Shown: in pieces, positions 13,293 to 23,204 of the stretch
How the letters are laid out: every line of letters starts with the position of its first letter
Numbering within the stretch: the stretch's first letter is position 1
Assembly (NCBI RefSeq): GCF_000002985.6
Contig: NC_003282.8
Span: 7,998,001 to 8,062,000 of the forward strand
Direction: 5' to 3'
Length of the DNA stretch: 64,000 bases
Source: Caenorhabditis elegans
Lineage: Eukaryota; Nematoda; Chromadorea; Rhabditida; Rhabditidae
Translations under genes and position numbers: made by a program
The notes under the pieces: generated by a model
The model's database searches: none
Seen by the model: only the letters and a program-made list of their open reading frames with translations
Told to the model about the DNA's origin: nothing

Positions 13293-14427
13293 TTAAAAAT
13301 TAAGCAAGTTTTTAACACCCTTAACAATATTCTTCAATCCTTTCGAGTTTGGAGTTCCAGGATGAAGAGCTTCACAGAATCTGGCTGAAACATCACGATA
13401 TGTCTCAGGAGCCGCATCGCTGACTGCACGAAGACGAATTGTGACGTCAGAAGCTGAAAATTCCAATAAAAACGTTTAGTTGTACCCAAAAACTCACCAA
13501 AAGTTGAAATTTGCCGATCAAAAACGAGCTTTTGCTCAACGTTGAATGGTTCACGTGGCTTCAATCGTAGAACTTTTTCGATTTTTTGTTGAACCTTCAC
13601 AACTTGTCGCCCGCCATCCTCTTTCTGGAGATTTGTAAGCATTGATGTCATCAAGAATACTGAAAGAAAACAAATTATATTGGTTAAAAAGGGTTTAGCG
13701 GCTTGAAAATGACATTGCCTCTGTAATTTTGGGCAATTTGATATATTCGGAAAGTTCCTAGTTTTGGAATTTGTAGAAAATTCGGGCTGCTCATGTTTTG
13801 AACCACGTACCATATGGATCCTGTGGTTTCTGAAGTGATTGCAAGTTTGCATACTGATGAGATTCAAGATCAAGTTCTTGTCGAATTTCTTTCTCTCTAC
13901 ACTCAATACAACATGCTCGCTTTTTTATTTCTGGAACTTCATCAATGACAGCTTCCTCCACTTCACTGTTATTTTCTCCAATCACAATACTCGCTACATC
14001 CTCTGAAATACGCATCGACGGTGCCTTCTGTTCGTCAAATTCTTCGTTTTTTGATTTTGAACGAAAAGGACTCAATCCGTTGAAAACTGTTGTGATAGAA
14101 GATGTACTTCCCAGTGAAGAGTATCCAGACGAAGAGCTTGCTAAACTTTTGCTCGCCAGACTTCGTGACGCTGCAGAAGATAGTGATGACGTCGCACTGC
14201 TATTTTTCTTTGGATATCTGAAATTTGATGCCGCTATTGAGCAAGGGGTGTCTCAGGTCATAAACTTACCGATATTCGATAGGAAGTCTGCTGTCAAAGT
14301 GATCTATCAAATTGCGATTTTTTCGTGACTTCTGTTGAATGTATTGAACATCATATCTTTTTGGTGTTGTTGCTATGATCGGTGACAGAGTGTATATGTT
14401 CTCAATTTCAGCATATGTCTGGTCCAT
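13293..14427 (-). CDS. Unrecognised serine-rich protein, 295 aa
   Basis: Exons on the minus strand are 14427-14270, 14217-13811, 13659-13498 and 13453-13293. All boundaries are GT/AG and the sum is 888 bases including TAA. The ATG lies three bases after a TTTCAG acceptor (14431-14436), a typical trans-splice arrangement. The protein starts MDQTYAEIENIYTLSPII, has a Ser/Ala-rich low-complexity stretch at about 58-95, an acidic segment at 108-150, a cysteine cluster CCIEC at about 155-159, and a more ordered C-terminal half with basic and amphipathic segments ending in ...KNLLNF. There is no signal peptide or membrane segment. I recognise no family; the C-terminal half may be a conserved nematode domain. 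It is probably intracellular. Confidence 0.8.
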
Positions 14428-14430
14428 TTG

Positions 14431-14436
14431 CTGAAA
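14431..14436 (-). promoter_or_regulatory. Likely SL1 trans-splice acceptor of the serine-rich gene
   Basis: On the minus strand ACAATTTCAG is followed by CAA and then the ATG. So short a leader after a consensus acceptor, with no upstream exon visible, is the usual sign of spliced-leader addition in C. elegans. It also fixes the start codon. Confidence 0.6.
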
Positions 14437-16220
14437 TTGTAATTGATGAAGTGGGAGAAGAGAGGTGAGAGTGCAAGATAATTAGGTGATAGGTCATTGA
14501 GCAGCTGTAATTATTAGTACCACAATAGGGAAAAGAGAAATATGAGATGGATTATGATGGTTTATATGTATTAATATTATCAACGATCATCTGGAAAAGG
14601 ATATGAGGGGAAACAATAAGGTAATAGTATCATCAACAACAGCTGTGTGATATTTGGAATATAATTTGGTGAAATTATTGGCTAGGCAACAACTCAAAAA
14701 TTATGAAAACGTTTTAGTTGGAAGAGCATAGCAAGAATGTAACGAGACTATTTGAAAAATATTTTCTAAAATAAGTTAACAAAAAAAAATCCAACTCAAA
14801 AAATCCAACTAAAATCACAAGCTATTGAAATCACTGGAATGGTTCGAAACAAAAACAACAAAATCTATGTAAATAAGGAGAACTACCAAGAAAATTAATT
14901 ACAAAAATTGAACGCATACTAAGAATATATAATAAACACAGTGAGCCCAAGCACATCCTCAACATTCTCCCCCCGTCCACCCAGTCTAGCTCCACCCTCA
15001 CTATCTACGAGCCATCGAAACAACTGCAGCAGACAGCTGGAAACATTTTCCCACTGTAGGGATCAAAAGATCAAAGATTAGTTTTGACAATTTTGTGAAC
15101 GATTTTTTAGATTCTGAAAAAGGTTTTTTTTTTTGGTAAAAAACTAGTCGAGATAGAAATCTGTAAGTTTAATAATGTAAAAAATTAAATTTAAAAACCA
15201 AATTTGGGAGAAAAAGATGAGAGAAATTGCAATTTTGAAATTGAAAGGGGATATTTATGTTCATGAAGATTTAGTAAAAATCTAAACTTCAATTGGAAAC
15301 TCTCATAAATAGGCTAACCTTCGAATAAATGACCAAAACATAGATTTGGCATTCTAAATATCAATCCATAATATAAAAATTGAGATGATACAGGTGTACA
15401 TTGCTCTGTGGGTGATCACAACACAATAGCGTTAAATTGGCAAGTGTGGATATGATGGAACATCTGGAATGGAACGCGAAGAGCAGAGTTGATTTAGGAG
15501 CAAAAGATCAGTCCAGGTGTAAAATTGGGTCACAATGATGTTTCAATGTGTTTTCAGTTCTACGTGTAACAGACCCTCATCTTGTTGATATGGAAGAGCA
15601 TATTAATAATTTCGTTAGTAACTATCTAGCTGCCAGACAATCTCACTTCCACACTTACAATCACACTCAGACAGAATACTTCAACTTGCTACCGTAATAT
15701 TGTTTATTGTCGCCTTCCGGTTTAATTGCAGGTGCACCAATCTCCACCTTCACTCACGAATCACCTTCTTTGACCTACATTTTCAACTTGTAAAGACACC
15801 TGTGAAACATCATGGTACGGTACATTGGAGATACTGTTGACTTTCAAACAATTACAGAATCGATTAAAAAACTATTTACTGTTAGATACAGGTTACTTGG
15901 TATTACACACCCACTTCGCCTTCATACACTCTTCACTTTTTCCAAAGATCTAAAGATTGAGCACACAAGAGAAACTACAGAATGGTCAGTAATTATCGGC
16001 AGATTAAAAAGATATTTCCCTGCGTTCACACCCTTTCTTTGTCTATCCTAGTACCCATGAGAACCGTCAGATAACGCCGAGTTTTTTTTTGGAAATCGAT
16101 TTCATATTCCAAGTTTGGTCAACAAGAATGTGTTGGGCATCATGTTTGCGAGCGGATTTGGATTGGCACGTAAATATAAACAAACGCTTCCTGCTCGAGG
16201 TGCGACCATGGGCTCCGCGG
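14437..16220. other. Divergent intergenic region between the serine-rich gene and the PEBP-like gene
   Basis: No gene can be supported. A TTTTCAG at about 15551-15557 precedes a short open frame that contains an ATG at 15590 and stops at the TAA near 15694 (34 residues from that ATG, MEEHINNFVSNYLA...). A second short frame starts at 15812. Neither resembles a known family. The region presumably carries the promoters of the two divergent genes. Confidence 0.4.
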
Positions 16221-16228
16221 TATATAAA
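16221..16228 (+). promoter_or_regulatory. TATA box upstream of the PEBP-like gene
   Basis: TATATAAA lies just after a GC-rich patch (CTCCGCGG), about 65 bases before the preferred ATG at 16293. A start of transcription about 30 bases downstream would fall near 16250-16258. That excludes the in-frame ATG at 16239 and favours 16293. Confidence 0.5.
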
Positions 16229-16292
16229 TCACCGAGAAATGCTACATTTCATAGCCGTCTTCCTTATTTGTTTTTTGCCAGCTATCGATAAC

Positions 16293-17637
16293 ATGCTCAA
16301 CACGGTTTTTATTATGCTACTTCTCCCCGCAGCAGGATTATGTGCTAGATACAGTAAGATTGAAATTCAAAGTTAGGCTGTGTTTACAGTGAAAATTCTA
16401 GATTCACACCTCGTCAAAGGATGGTCCAATTCGGATTGTGTTCGCCCTTGGCAACAACCGTTAATGAGTAAACCAACATTAAGAATACCATCGAGAGCTA
16501 TCGAATGCCATCCAGAAGAACACGTAGGTCTATTTTATGAAGAGTTCAATAATCAGAACCAATTACAGGATTGTCCAACAGGAAGAAATGCGGTATGCCA
16601 ATACTCATTAAGAAGTCAGAAATATGTCTGCTGTGAGGACAAGAAAGATGCCGACATCCCGAGTGAGTTGACGCGACGATCTCTTTGACACATTGCCGTC
16701 TTCCTCCCGCCACGTGTCAAAGAGACCGCACGTATCTCTCATACTTCCGGTACGATCTAATATTCTTCTTTCAGCATGTCCAAAGTTCTATGAGACTCTT
16801 CTCTTGCCATGTGGGAATTCAGTTGATTCGCAATGCCCACGTGGATACCGATGTCTGGGAAGTCTCGGAGATGATTCGGTTAAACTTTGCTGCAAACCTA
16901 ACAGAACATTAGAATACAGAGAACCAGAACACAGTAGGTGGCTGAGATAAAAGAATAAGGACATAATATTATTACAGCATTCCGAGAGAATCGAATTGTC
17001 CCTCGTCTGTTGCCAGTTGCTCCGGCATATGAACTAATTGTATGTTAAATGATGAATATAATACTAAACAACTTGATTGTAGGCAACCTTTAGCGACGAA
17101 CAAATATCGATGGGTCAACTTTTCGACGCTGATATACTGGACAAACTTGCAGATCCTCCAGTCATGTCAGCAGGAGTTGAACTTCAAGACGAGAAGCTCT
17201 ATACAATTATACTTGCAGGTTTTTTTGCTACAGTTAATTACAGGTATAATAAGCATTGTTATTGACAGATGCTACCTCAAAGGCTGTCACTTGGCTGGTT
17301 GCAAATATTGCGGCATTTGATGGACAGCTTGAGATTCATAGAAGAACAAAGTCTGCTGTGTCTTATCAACCCCCAGATTCTACTGATAGACCAGTTGGTA
17401 AGCTCGAATATATTTTTTCGTAATCTTAAACACAAAATTTAAGGAATGCACACCATGATTCTTGCGCTCTATGAGCAGAATGACACGTGGACACAGAAAG
17501 ATTTGGCTAGAATTGCAATGGATGATTTCAACTTTACAGAATGGCTTGAAGAATATGCCCATGTACTTCCTGCACAGGCACTTGCAGCAACATTTTATGG
17601 ATATTCTACTAAAAAGGACGATAGAAAACGAATCTAA
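16293..17637 (+). CDS. Secreted Cys-rich protein with C-terminal PEBP-like domain, 337 aa
   Basis: Exons are 16293-16353, 16390-16662, 16775-16933, 16978-17039, 17083-17218, 17269-17397 and 17444-17637 (1014 bases with stop, all GT/AG or GT/AAG). A signal peptide (MLNTVFIMLLLPAAGLCAR) is followed by two cysteine-rich modules, at about residues 30-110 and 112-160, each ending in C-P-x-G-x-x-x-x-C...CC. This resembles the lustrin-type cysteine repeat common in nematode secreted proteins. The C-terminal 150 residues match the phosphatidylethanolamine-binding protein fold: IILAD..., WLVANI, YQPPDSTD, GMHTMILALYEQ. Canonical PEBPs have DPDxP, a His in the WLHW segment and GxHRY; here these read ADATSK, WLV and GMHT, so anion or phospholipid binding may be lost. 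It is probably extracellular, with unknown role. An in-frame ATG at 16239 would add 18 residues. Confidence 0.85.
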
Positions 17638-17841
17638 TTTATAATAACTTAAGATTCCTATTTATGTACAAATTTTAATATATAAAAAGAATGAAACATA
17701 CGATAAAAAGTTACTAAAAAATAATTAAAATGAGAAAAAAAAACAATGTTAAAATTAGCGGCGAAAAGCTAGATTATTTACGATAAACAACATGCGCGCC
17801 CGTCATTTCGGAGTCTCGTAGTTTCAACAATCTTTTTTTTT

Positions 17842-18229
17842 GAGGCCCCACGAAAAGGGGAGCAGAACGAAAAGGGGATCTGAAAAAAGGGGATCTGCGA
17901 AAAGGGGAGATACGAAAAGGGGAGATACGAAAAGGGGAGCAACGAAAAGGGGATCTGACACTGTGCCAAACGCTATTTTTCTCGAAGAAAACGATACAAC
18001 GATGCTCCGATGTTACGCGTCGCGTGTTGTTAAGCGTATCTTCTAGAAGAAAATTTCAAAAATCAACGTGCGTTGCGTGAGAAAAATTGCGTTTTGTGCG
18101 TTTGGCACAGTGCCAGCTCCCCTTTTCGTTGCTCCCCTTTTCGTATCTCCCCTTTTCGTATCTCCCCTTTTCGCAGATCCCCTTTTTGCAGATCCCCTTT
18201 TCGTTCTGCTCCCCTTTTCGTGGGGCCTC
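17842..18229. repeat. Palindromic element built from AAAAGGGG tandem units (388 bp)
   Basis: Left arm 17842-17973 and right arm 18098-18229 are both 132 bp and nearly perfect inverted copies. Each starts GAGGCCCCACGAAAAGGGG at its outer end and ends at GTGCCAAACGC. Inside each arm are seven to eight units of about 15-17 bases, each with AAAAGGGG followed by variable GAT, GAGATACG, GAGCAACG or GATCTG. The 124-bp centre is mostly unique but shares further short inverted words. Translation of either arm gives a TKRG/DTKRGD pattern, which is a by-product. No transposase frame and no clear target duplication are seen. The right arm ends 50 bases before the next gene's ATG, so it may overlap that gene's promoter. 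Confidence 0.85.
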
Positions 18230-18279
18230 TTTTTTGAGGAAATTAATTTTATAAAATTATTTTGAATTTCCTTTTTAAG

Positions 18280-18791
18280 ATGCTTCGCATTATCCAACGT
18301 ATTCCTACTGAACGATATCTCTGTACTCTTCCTGTGAAAAATCCAAAGCTTCACAGAACTAAAGATCAGAGAGATATTACGTAAGATTATGCTTTTTTAA
18401 ACCTTCAAGTTTTTAATCAACAATTTTCAGAAACATGGACTTACTTGAAGAACAAATTCGTATTAAAAGCGCAGAAAAAAATCGCGAAATGACAATACAA
18501 GGACAGAAAGTGAAATGGGCTTATCGATCAGAGGTAAATTATATATACTGAAGAATATTCTAAAAACTGATTTAAATTGATTTCCAGCTTGTCGGCCGAC
18601 ATGACCTCGATAAAAATCATCGTAATACATGGATGGCTTACCTAATCATTATTCTTGTCGGATTCGGTGCGTTTGTAACAGTGAAATCTCAGGTGGTAAT
18701 GGGTCGACGCCAGGAAATGGATGCTCGCGAAGCTCTCAGAAAGGAGCTGCAATTGAGTGGAGACGATCGAAAAAAGATTGGAGTAGTCTGA
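18280..18791 (+). CDS. Small single-pass membrane protein, possibly mitochondrial, 135 aa
   Basis: Exons are 18280-18380, 18431-18533 and 18588-18791 (408 bases with TGA), joined at GT/AG sites in frame. The N-terminus (MLRIIQRIPTERYLC) is basic and amphipathic and could be a mitochondrial presequence. A charged middle segment (LLEEQIRIKSAEKNREM) looks helical. One membrane span covers about residues 84-101 (WMAYLIIILVGFGAFVTV), followed by a charged tail with REALRKELQLSGDDRKK. I do not recognise the family; size and layout resemble small inner-membrane assembly factors, but that is inference. The ATG follows TTTTTAAG, a possible trans-splice acceptor. elpc-4 begins 212 bases after the stop on the same strand, a spacing typical of a C. 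elegans operon. Confidence 0.8.
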
Positions 18792-18991
18792 TAATAATTC
18801 ATATTGTTTTATTGCGGGTTTCTTTATATATTTTTTAGTTAGAACCCTATTTTTGTTTTTAGAAATAATAATTAGTTTGTTTAAATCTCATTTTTCTTTT
18901 CTGTTTCTCAAATTACATTATGGTTTGGTAATAACCTTGCAAATATTTTTATCGTAATTTCCTGGTCAACATCAATATTTCATATTTTTAA

Positions 18992-19002
18992 AGTAATTTC
19001 AG
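18992..19002 (+). promoter_or_regulatory. Likely SL2-type trans-splice acceptor before elpc-4
   Basis: AGTAATTTCAG ends one base before the elpc-4 ATG and about 210 bases after the upstream stop. This distance suits internal operon processing with SL2 addition. There is too little room for a normal stand-alone promoter, although one cannot be excluded. Confidence 0.55.
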
Positions 19003-19003
19003 A

Positions 19004-20133
19004 ATGTTGAACGTTGGTGATAGTGTTCAAATTGCCGGATGTTCAACAAAGAAACGCTTACTGGAAACTTCAAGTGGTTGCGATTCATTTGACACACTCA
19101 TTGGAGGAGCTTTAGTTAATTCAAGTATTGTTCTCATAGGTAATTTATTAATTTAGTTGCTACCTGTTCATTAAATACCCGCTAACCTAAAATTAAAATC
19201 ACATTCATTTTCAGACGAGTATCGTTCTCGTTGCTATGGATCTTATCTCATTCGTTCATTCCTCGCAGAAGGACTTCATCATGGTCATCGATGCTTCATT
19301 GCGGATCCCACGGAAGATCCCAAAGAGATCAATCTCATACCATCTAGAAGAACATCCACGGATATGCAAAATCAAGAAATTCCAAATTCTCTGCCGGCAG
19401 AAAATGAAAACTCGATGAAAATTGCGTGGCGGTATGGAAATGTAAAACAAGTTTCCTCTTCCCTTGGACCATTAAGCAACGAAAATCAGTATGACTTTAC
19501 GAAGCATGTAGAGAATCCGAATGTTGACGTGTATGCGGAGAAAGTTTTTACGCTAAAAGGGATTTACGAGACGCTCTGCCAAATTGTAAAAGAAAATGAA
19601 GCTCACACAAAATCCGGCGGAAGAGGTGAGATTTTTATTGAATTATTATACATAAACTAATGAATTTTACTTCAGGTGGACCGAAAAAGAATCTTCTTCG
19701 AGTGGTTCTGAAGAATATCGATATGGAAATTTGTGAAGATTACAAGTTCCTTGGCCGATTCCTGTGCTGTCTCCGATCTTTAGCTCGTTCGAGTTACATG
19801 ATTGTATACATCACGGCTAACTCCTTCAGAGTTCCGAAACCAACTTGGCGTATACTGGAATCCGCAGCTGATACACATATTCAACTGATGCCGTTTGATG
19901 AAAATGAGAAGAAAATGTTCAAACATCTTGGCACTGCTCATGGATACTTCCATTTGAAGAGTTTGCCCCGATTGATGTCCGTTGGAACACACACTCCACC
20001 GATTCTCGATCTTATTTTTGAAGCAAGTTCCAGAAAAGGTTTCCAAATTCGAGTGATGCATCTTCCACCTGCATTTGATGAGCCAGCTCCAGGTCATCAA
20101 AATACTCCATCTTGCCAGAATATTGATTTTTGA
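19004..20133 (+). CDS. elpc-4: Elongator complex subunit 4 (ELP4/PAXNEB family), 334 aa
   Basis: Exons are 19004-19139, 19215-19625 and 19676-20133 (1005 bases with TGA). The N-terminus has the ELP4 pattern of a short lead into [26 protein letters not shown], resembling the start of a RecA-like fold, followed by [12 protein letters not shown]. The second half has the conserved [27 protein letters not shown], and [19 protein letters not shown] segments. Elp4 joins Elp5 and Elp6 in a hexameric RecA-like ring that binds tRNA and works with the catalytic Elp3 to place the mcm5/ncm5 groups on wobble uridines. It acts mainly in the cytoplasm. The length fits the family. It is probably the second gene of an operon with the 135-aa membrane protein. 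Confidence 0.9.
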
Positions 20134-20302
20134 TTTTCTCGATCATGTTTATTTGTTGTTGGGATGTTTGAATGTTGAATTTTAAAGTATTTAATTTAAA
20201 GCATAAAAACGTCTTCTAAATATTTAACAAAGCTTATAAATTATGTTTAAGAAAAGACACGCTGTGGTAGAGAAAGGATAGAAACAAATATACATGAAAT
20301 GA

Positions 20303-21788
20303 TTATCTGAGATCTACTTTTAAATTAGCAGAGAGAATTGGATCAGGACACGTTTCTTCTGGTTTCAATATTTTGTCACTAGCGGAGGAGAGACGGAACG
20401 ATCCATCCTGACAATATGTAATCAAAAGATTGAGACATGGAGAAGAGAGATCCATCTCGGTGGGAATAACATCCAGTCGAAGGCCAACTCGGTTGTGCTG
20501 TCGGAACACGATGACGTCACTGGAATACCATTTTTAGTCAATTAAAAACAAGAAAAAACTAACCTTTGGTCAGCATGAACTCCAGGAGCAGCAGTATCCG
20601 ATGCTCGCGATGATGGAAGAAGAAGCTGGATTGGATCACTGGAACATTGAATGAAACCATTTCCAGATTGAGGTGCGATAGTCAAATCCATTGCAGATGA
20701 TGATAAGTTGGTAATAGAGAGAAATACGTGTGATGTCTCCCCAACTTTAAGATCATCAACCGGTCGAGACATTCTGATGTCAGGAACAAATTGACGGGCA
20801 AATGACTGAAATTTAAACTTTTTACATTATTGTTGAATGAGCTACTCACCGAAATTTTAAATTTAAAGGTAGTAACTCCGAAGTCTCGTTTGATAAGAGT
20901 TCTTTCGCACTCATCACATCGAACTTGAACTCTTCCAGCCAGAGGAACTTGTACAGGAAGGAGTGGCTCAGAGATATTGATCAATGGTTGCATTATGATT
21001 TGATCGAGAGTTCTCAGATCATCCGTTCTTTCTTTAATCTCATCTTCAAGAGTCGGCGCTTCTGTTGGAGCATGTGCATCAACTGGATTCATTTCAGGAG
21101 CCAGTGCTTTTTTCCGCTTATCTACCATTTGTTGAAATCCAAACTTGTCTTTCAAGTGAAAAGCAGTCCAGGCTTTGCCCGATTTTCCCTTTTTCAAATC
21201 TTTTGGAGCATTTTCAATCAATTCAAGTCTCTTCATGTATGCCGTCACCTCACCAAGTTGATTAACCAATGGATTTTCTTTTCTGTATAAATAAAATGTC
21301 ATAAGATCATATTTACAGTTAGTCATACGTTGGCCAGGATTTAGTATTCTCTTGATCTTCTTGATTCGCTTCTCTTGAAGACCAACGACAGTACTGACAA
21401 ACCAAATATACATTATCATTTTCTGTACGAGCACTCAGAACGTTAGCTGAAAATATTCAAATATATTTACAAAATAGTGGATAAATCATACCACACTTAG
21501 GACAATCATTGCAACTTGCGCATTTATGCTTTTTAAGTCTTGCTTCAGGGACGCTTGATGGTTCAAGGCATCGAGGACAGAAAATATTGTCAACTTCTCC
21601 CAAGCTACAGTCATCACACCTGGAAAAGTTGGTTAATTTTTTTTTTCAATTATTTTTAGACAATTACCCATTAAAAAAACTTACTTAATTTTGAAGCAAT
21701 ATCGGCAGAAAACAAGGTCCGGAAGGGTTCGAAATTTTCCACAGGTGCACTCGTATTTGATTCGACTGTACTGCAGCAACTCGCTCAT
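20303..21788 (-). CDS. dnc-4: Dynactin subunit p62 (DCTN4 homologue), 413 aa
   Basis: Exons on the minus strand are 21788-21685, 21619-21492, 21446-21329, 21282-20850, 20805-20564 and 20519-20303 (1242 bases with TAA). The start MSELLQYSRIKYECTCGKF follows a TTTAG acceptor at about 21809 with no earlier ATG. The N-terminal 100 residues carry a run of CxxC-type pairs (CTCG, CRYC, CDDC, CPRC, CASC, CPKC, CQYC), the zinc-binding domain of dynactin p62. The C-terminal two thirds hold the conserved segment after PLLPVQVPLAGRVQVRCDEC and a beta-rich tail. p62 sits in the pointed-end complex of dynactin, which links dynein to cargo and the cell cortex. It converges with elpc-4, the two stop codons being 170 bases apart. 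At 413 residues it is a little shorter than the vertebrate protein. Confidence 0.92.
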
Positions 21789-21808
21789 ATTGAGAACCGC
21801 AACCGCTC

Positions 21809-22280
21809 CTAAATGTTAAATTTTTAATTCGAAAATTTGAAAAAGTAGCAGTTTAATGTTATTTTAATCACAAAAATTAATGTTAAACTTAAATAATTAT
21901 TTTTGTAAAAAAAACTATTTCACAACACGATCTCGTCCCTCGGCCGCGCTGAGATTTCTCGGCCACAGTATCGCACTCTCTCCTTTTAACATGGTCTCTC
22001 GCACGAGAAATTAGTACCCGCACAACTGGAATACGGAAAACTCAATTAATGTTGAAAATGCATATAAATAAATACGAAGGTTATTGAGGATGGAACACCT
22101 TTGACTTGACATCAATTACAAATATTTTAGAAAACAAATTAACTAATATTTTATAATCCGGATAGGGATTTCATTTGGGAGAAGATTGCATTTTACATAC
22201 TAATTAAAATTGGGCTGGCAGGTCGTCGACGCAAGTGTATGTTATTACAGGAACACGATATTCTAAGAATGCATATTGCG
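21809..22280 (-). promoter_or_regulatory. Promoter region of dnc-4
   Basis: Directly upstream of the dnc-4 exon (minus strand) lies a GC-rich patch at 21920-22025 with CTCGGCCGCGC, CTCGGCCAC and GCACTCTCTCC words, unlike the AT-rich DNA around it. This is the kind of compact promoter seen before C. elegans housekeeping genes. No other feature is seen up to the repeat at 22281. Confidence 0.4.
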
Positions 22281-22602
22281 CAACATATTTATAAAAATAT
22301 ATATTTGACGCGAAATAAACAAAATATCTCGTAACGAAAACTACAGTAACTCTTTTCATAAGTAACTACTGTACTGGTGTCGATTTACGGAAATAATTTT
22401 TAATCGATAAAATATAAATGGAAAACAGAAAAATGACAAAACAGTACGAATAAAACAAAAAAATAAAATCTCTGCCACAAGTGTTTTCGAACGGTAATTC
22501 GTTTCGAAAATCGGGACCGTAAATCGACACCAGCGCTACAGTAGTCATTTAAAAAAGTTTCGTAGTTTTCGCTATGAGATATTTAGTTCGTCAAATATGT
22601 TG
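22281..22602. repeat. Dispersed inverted-repeat element (322 bp)
   Basis: Left end CAACATATTT..TTTGACGCG and right end, read on the other strand, CAACATATTTGACGAAC. Both arms then share AAATATCTC, CGAAAACTAC, ACTACTGTA and GGTGTCGATTTACGG. These words are very common in the C. elegans genome, so this looks like a copy of a known palindromic MITE family. The left arm has an AT insertion of about 12 bases near its end. No clear target duplication is seen. Confidence 0.7.
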
Positions 22603-23175
22603 GCAGTGAAATTCTCACTCGTTTTTCTTGGATAGTTGGGTAGAGTAAAGGGCTGGCAGTGAAACCGTACCAAACCACGCTATCGTGGTAGGCGTGATAC
22701 AAGTAGTTGTACTACTTTGGCGAAAAGACCTTCCTAATCTGCAAAATCTTGAAGGTATACTGAAAATAAGATCGAGATTTGAGAAGCTGAAATTGTCGAA
22801 CCTTTGATACTCATGTCAAAACTCCGATACAACATTGTAAATTTTTTGTGTGCTTAGCCTTCACGTGAAAAGTGAGTTTTCCACTGAACACCGTGAATTT
22901 CAGAAACATTTTCAGAGCGGAATTTACAGATTTCCAGAGGTCTTCGGCAAAATTTTATTTGATTCTGGTAGCTGATTACTTAATCTTTTCACAAAAAAAT
23001 AAAGTATAACTTCTGTTATACTTCCAAGTTTATCCTAAGACCTAGTCAGAGAGGCATTTTTCTATTATATTCAGCACAAAAGAATGTAATTGGTTCTCAG
23101 TGAACATATTCTTAAACGACGTTTTAGTGTATTCTTCCCAAAAATCAAAAAAATTAACATTTACTAGATTGCAAG
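22603..23175. other. Intergenic DNA 3' of the 217-aa gene
   Basis: No gene is seen. A short hairpin CCACG-CTAT-CGTGG lies at about 22675-22688 and a GTAGTTGTACTAC word at about 22711. These suggest another small repeat fragment beside the inverted-repeat element. Confidence 0.35.
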
Positions 23176-23181
23176 TTTATT
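23176..23181 (-). terminator. Poly(A) signal of the 217-aa gene
   Basis: AATAAA on the minus strand lies 24 bases beyond the TAA, giving a very short 3' UTR, which is common in C. elegans. Confidence 0.5.
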
Positions 23182-23204
23182 CAAGTTCAAGAGATTCGCC
23201 TTCT

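Noticed and set aside
15590-15694. 34-codon frame after a TTTTCAG site upstream of the PEBP-like gene
   Set aside because: Short, without recognisable features, and not clearly linked in frame to the next gene; kept only as a note in the intergenic entry.
16239-16292. Upstream in-frame ATG for the PEBP-like protein
   Set aside because: It lies only about 15 bases after the TATA box, so it would probably be outside the transcript; the signal peptide is complete from 16293.
17778-18354. Open frames with repeated TKRG/DTKRGD units on both strands
   Set aside because: They are translations of the AAAAGGGG tandem arms of the palindromic element; both strands read the same peptide because the arms are inverted. 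There are no splice sites and no start context.
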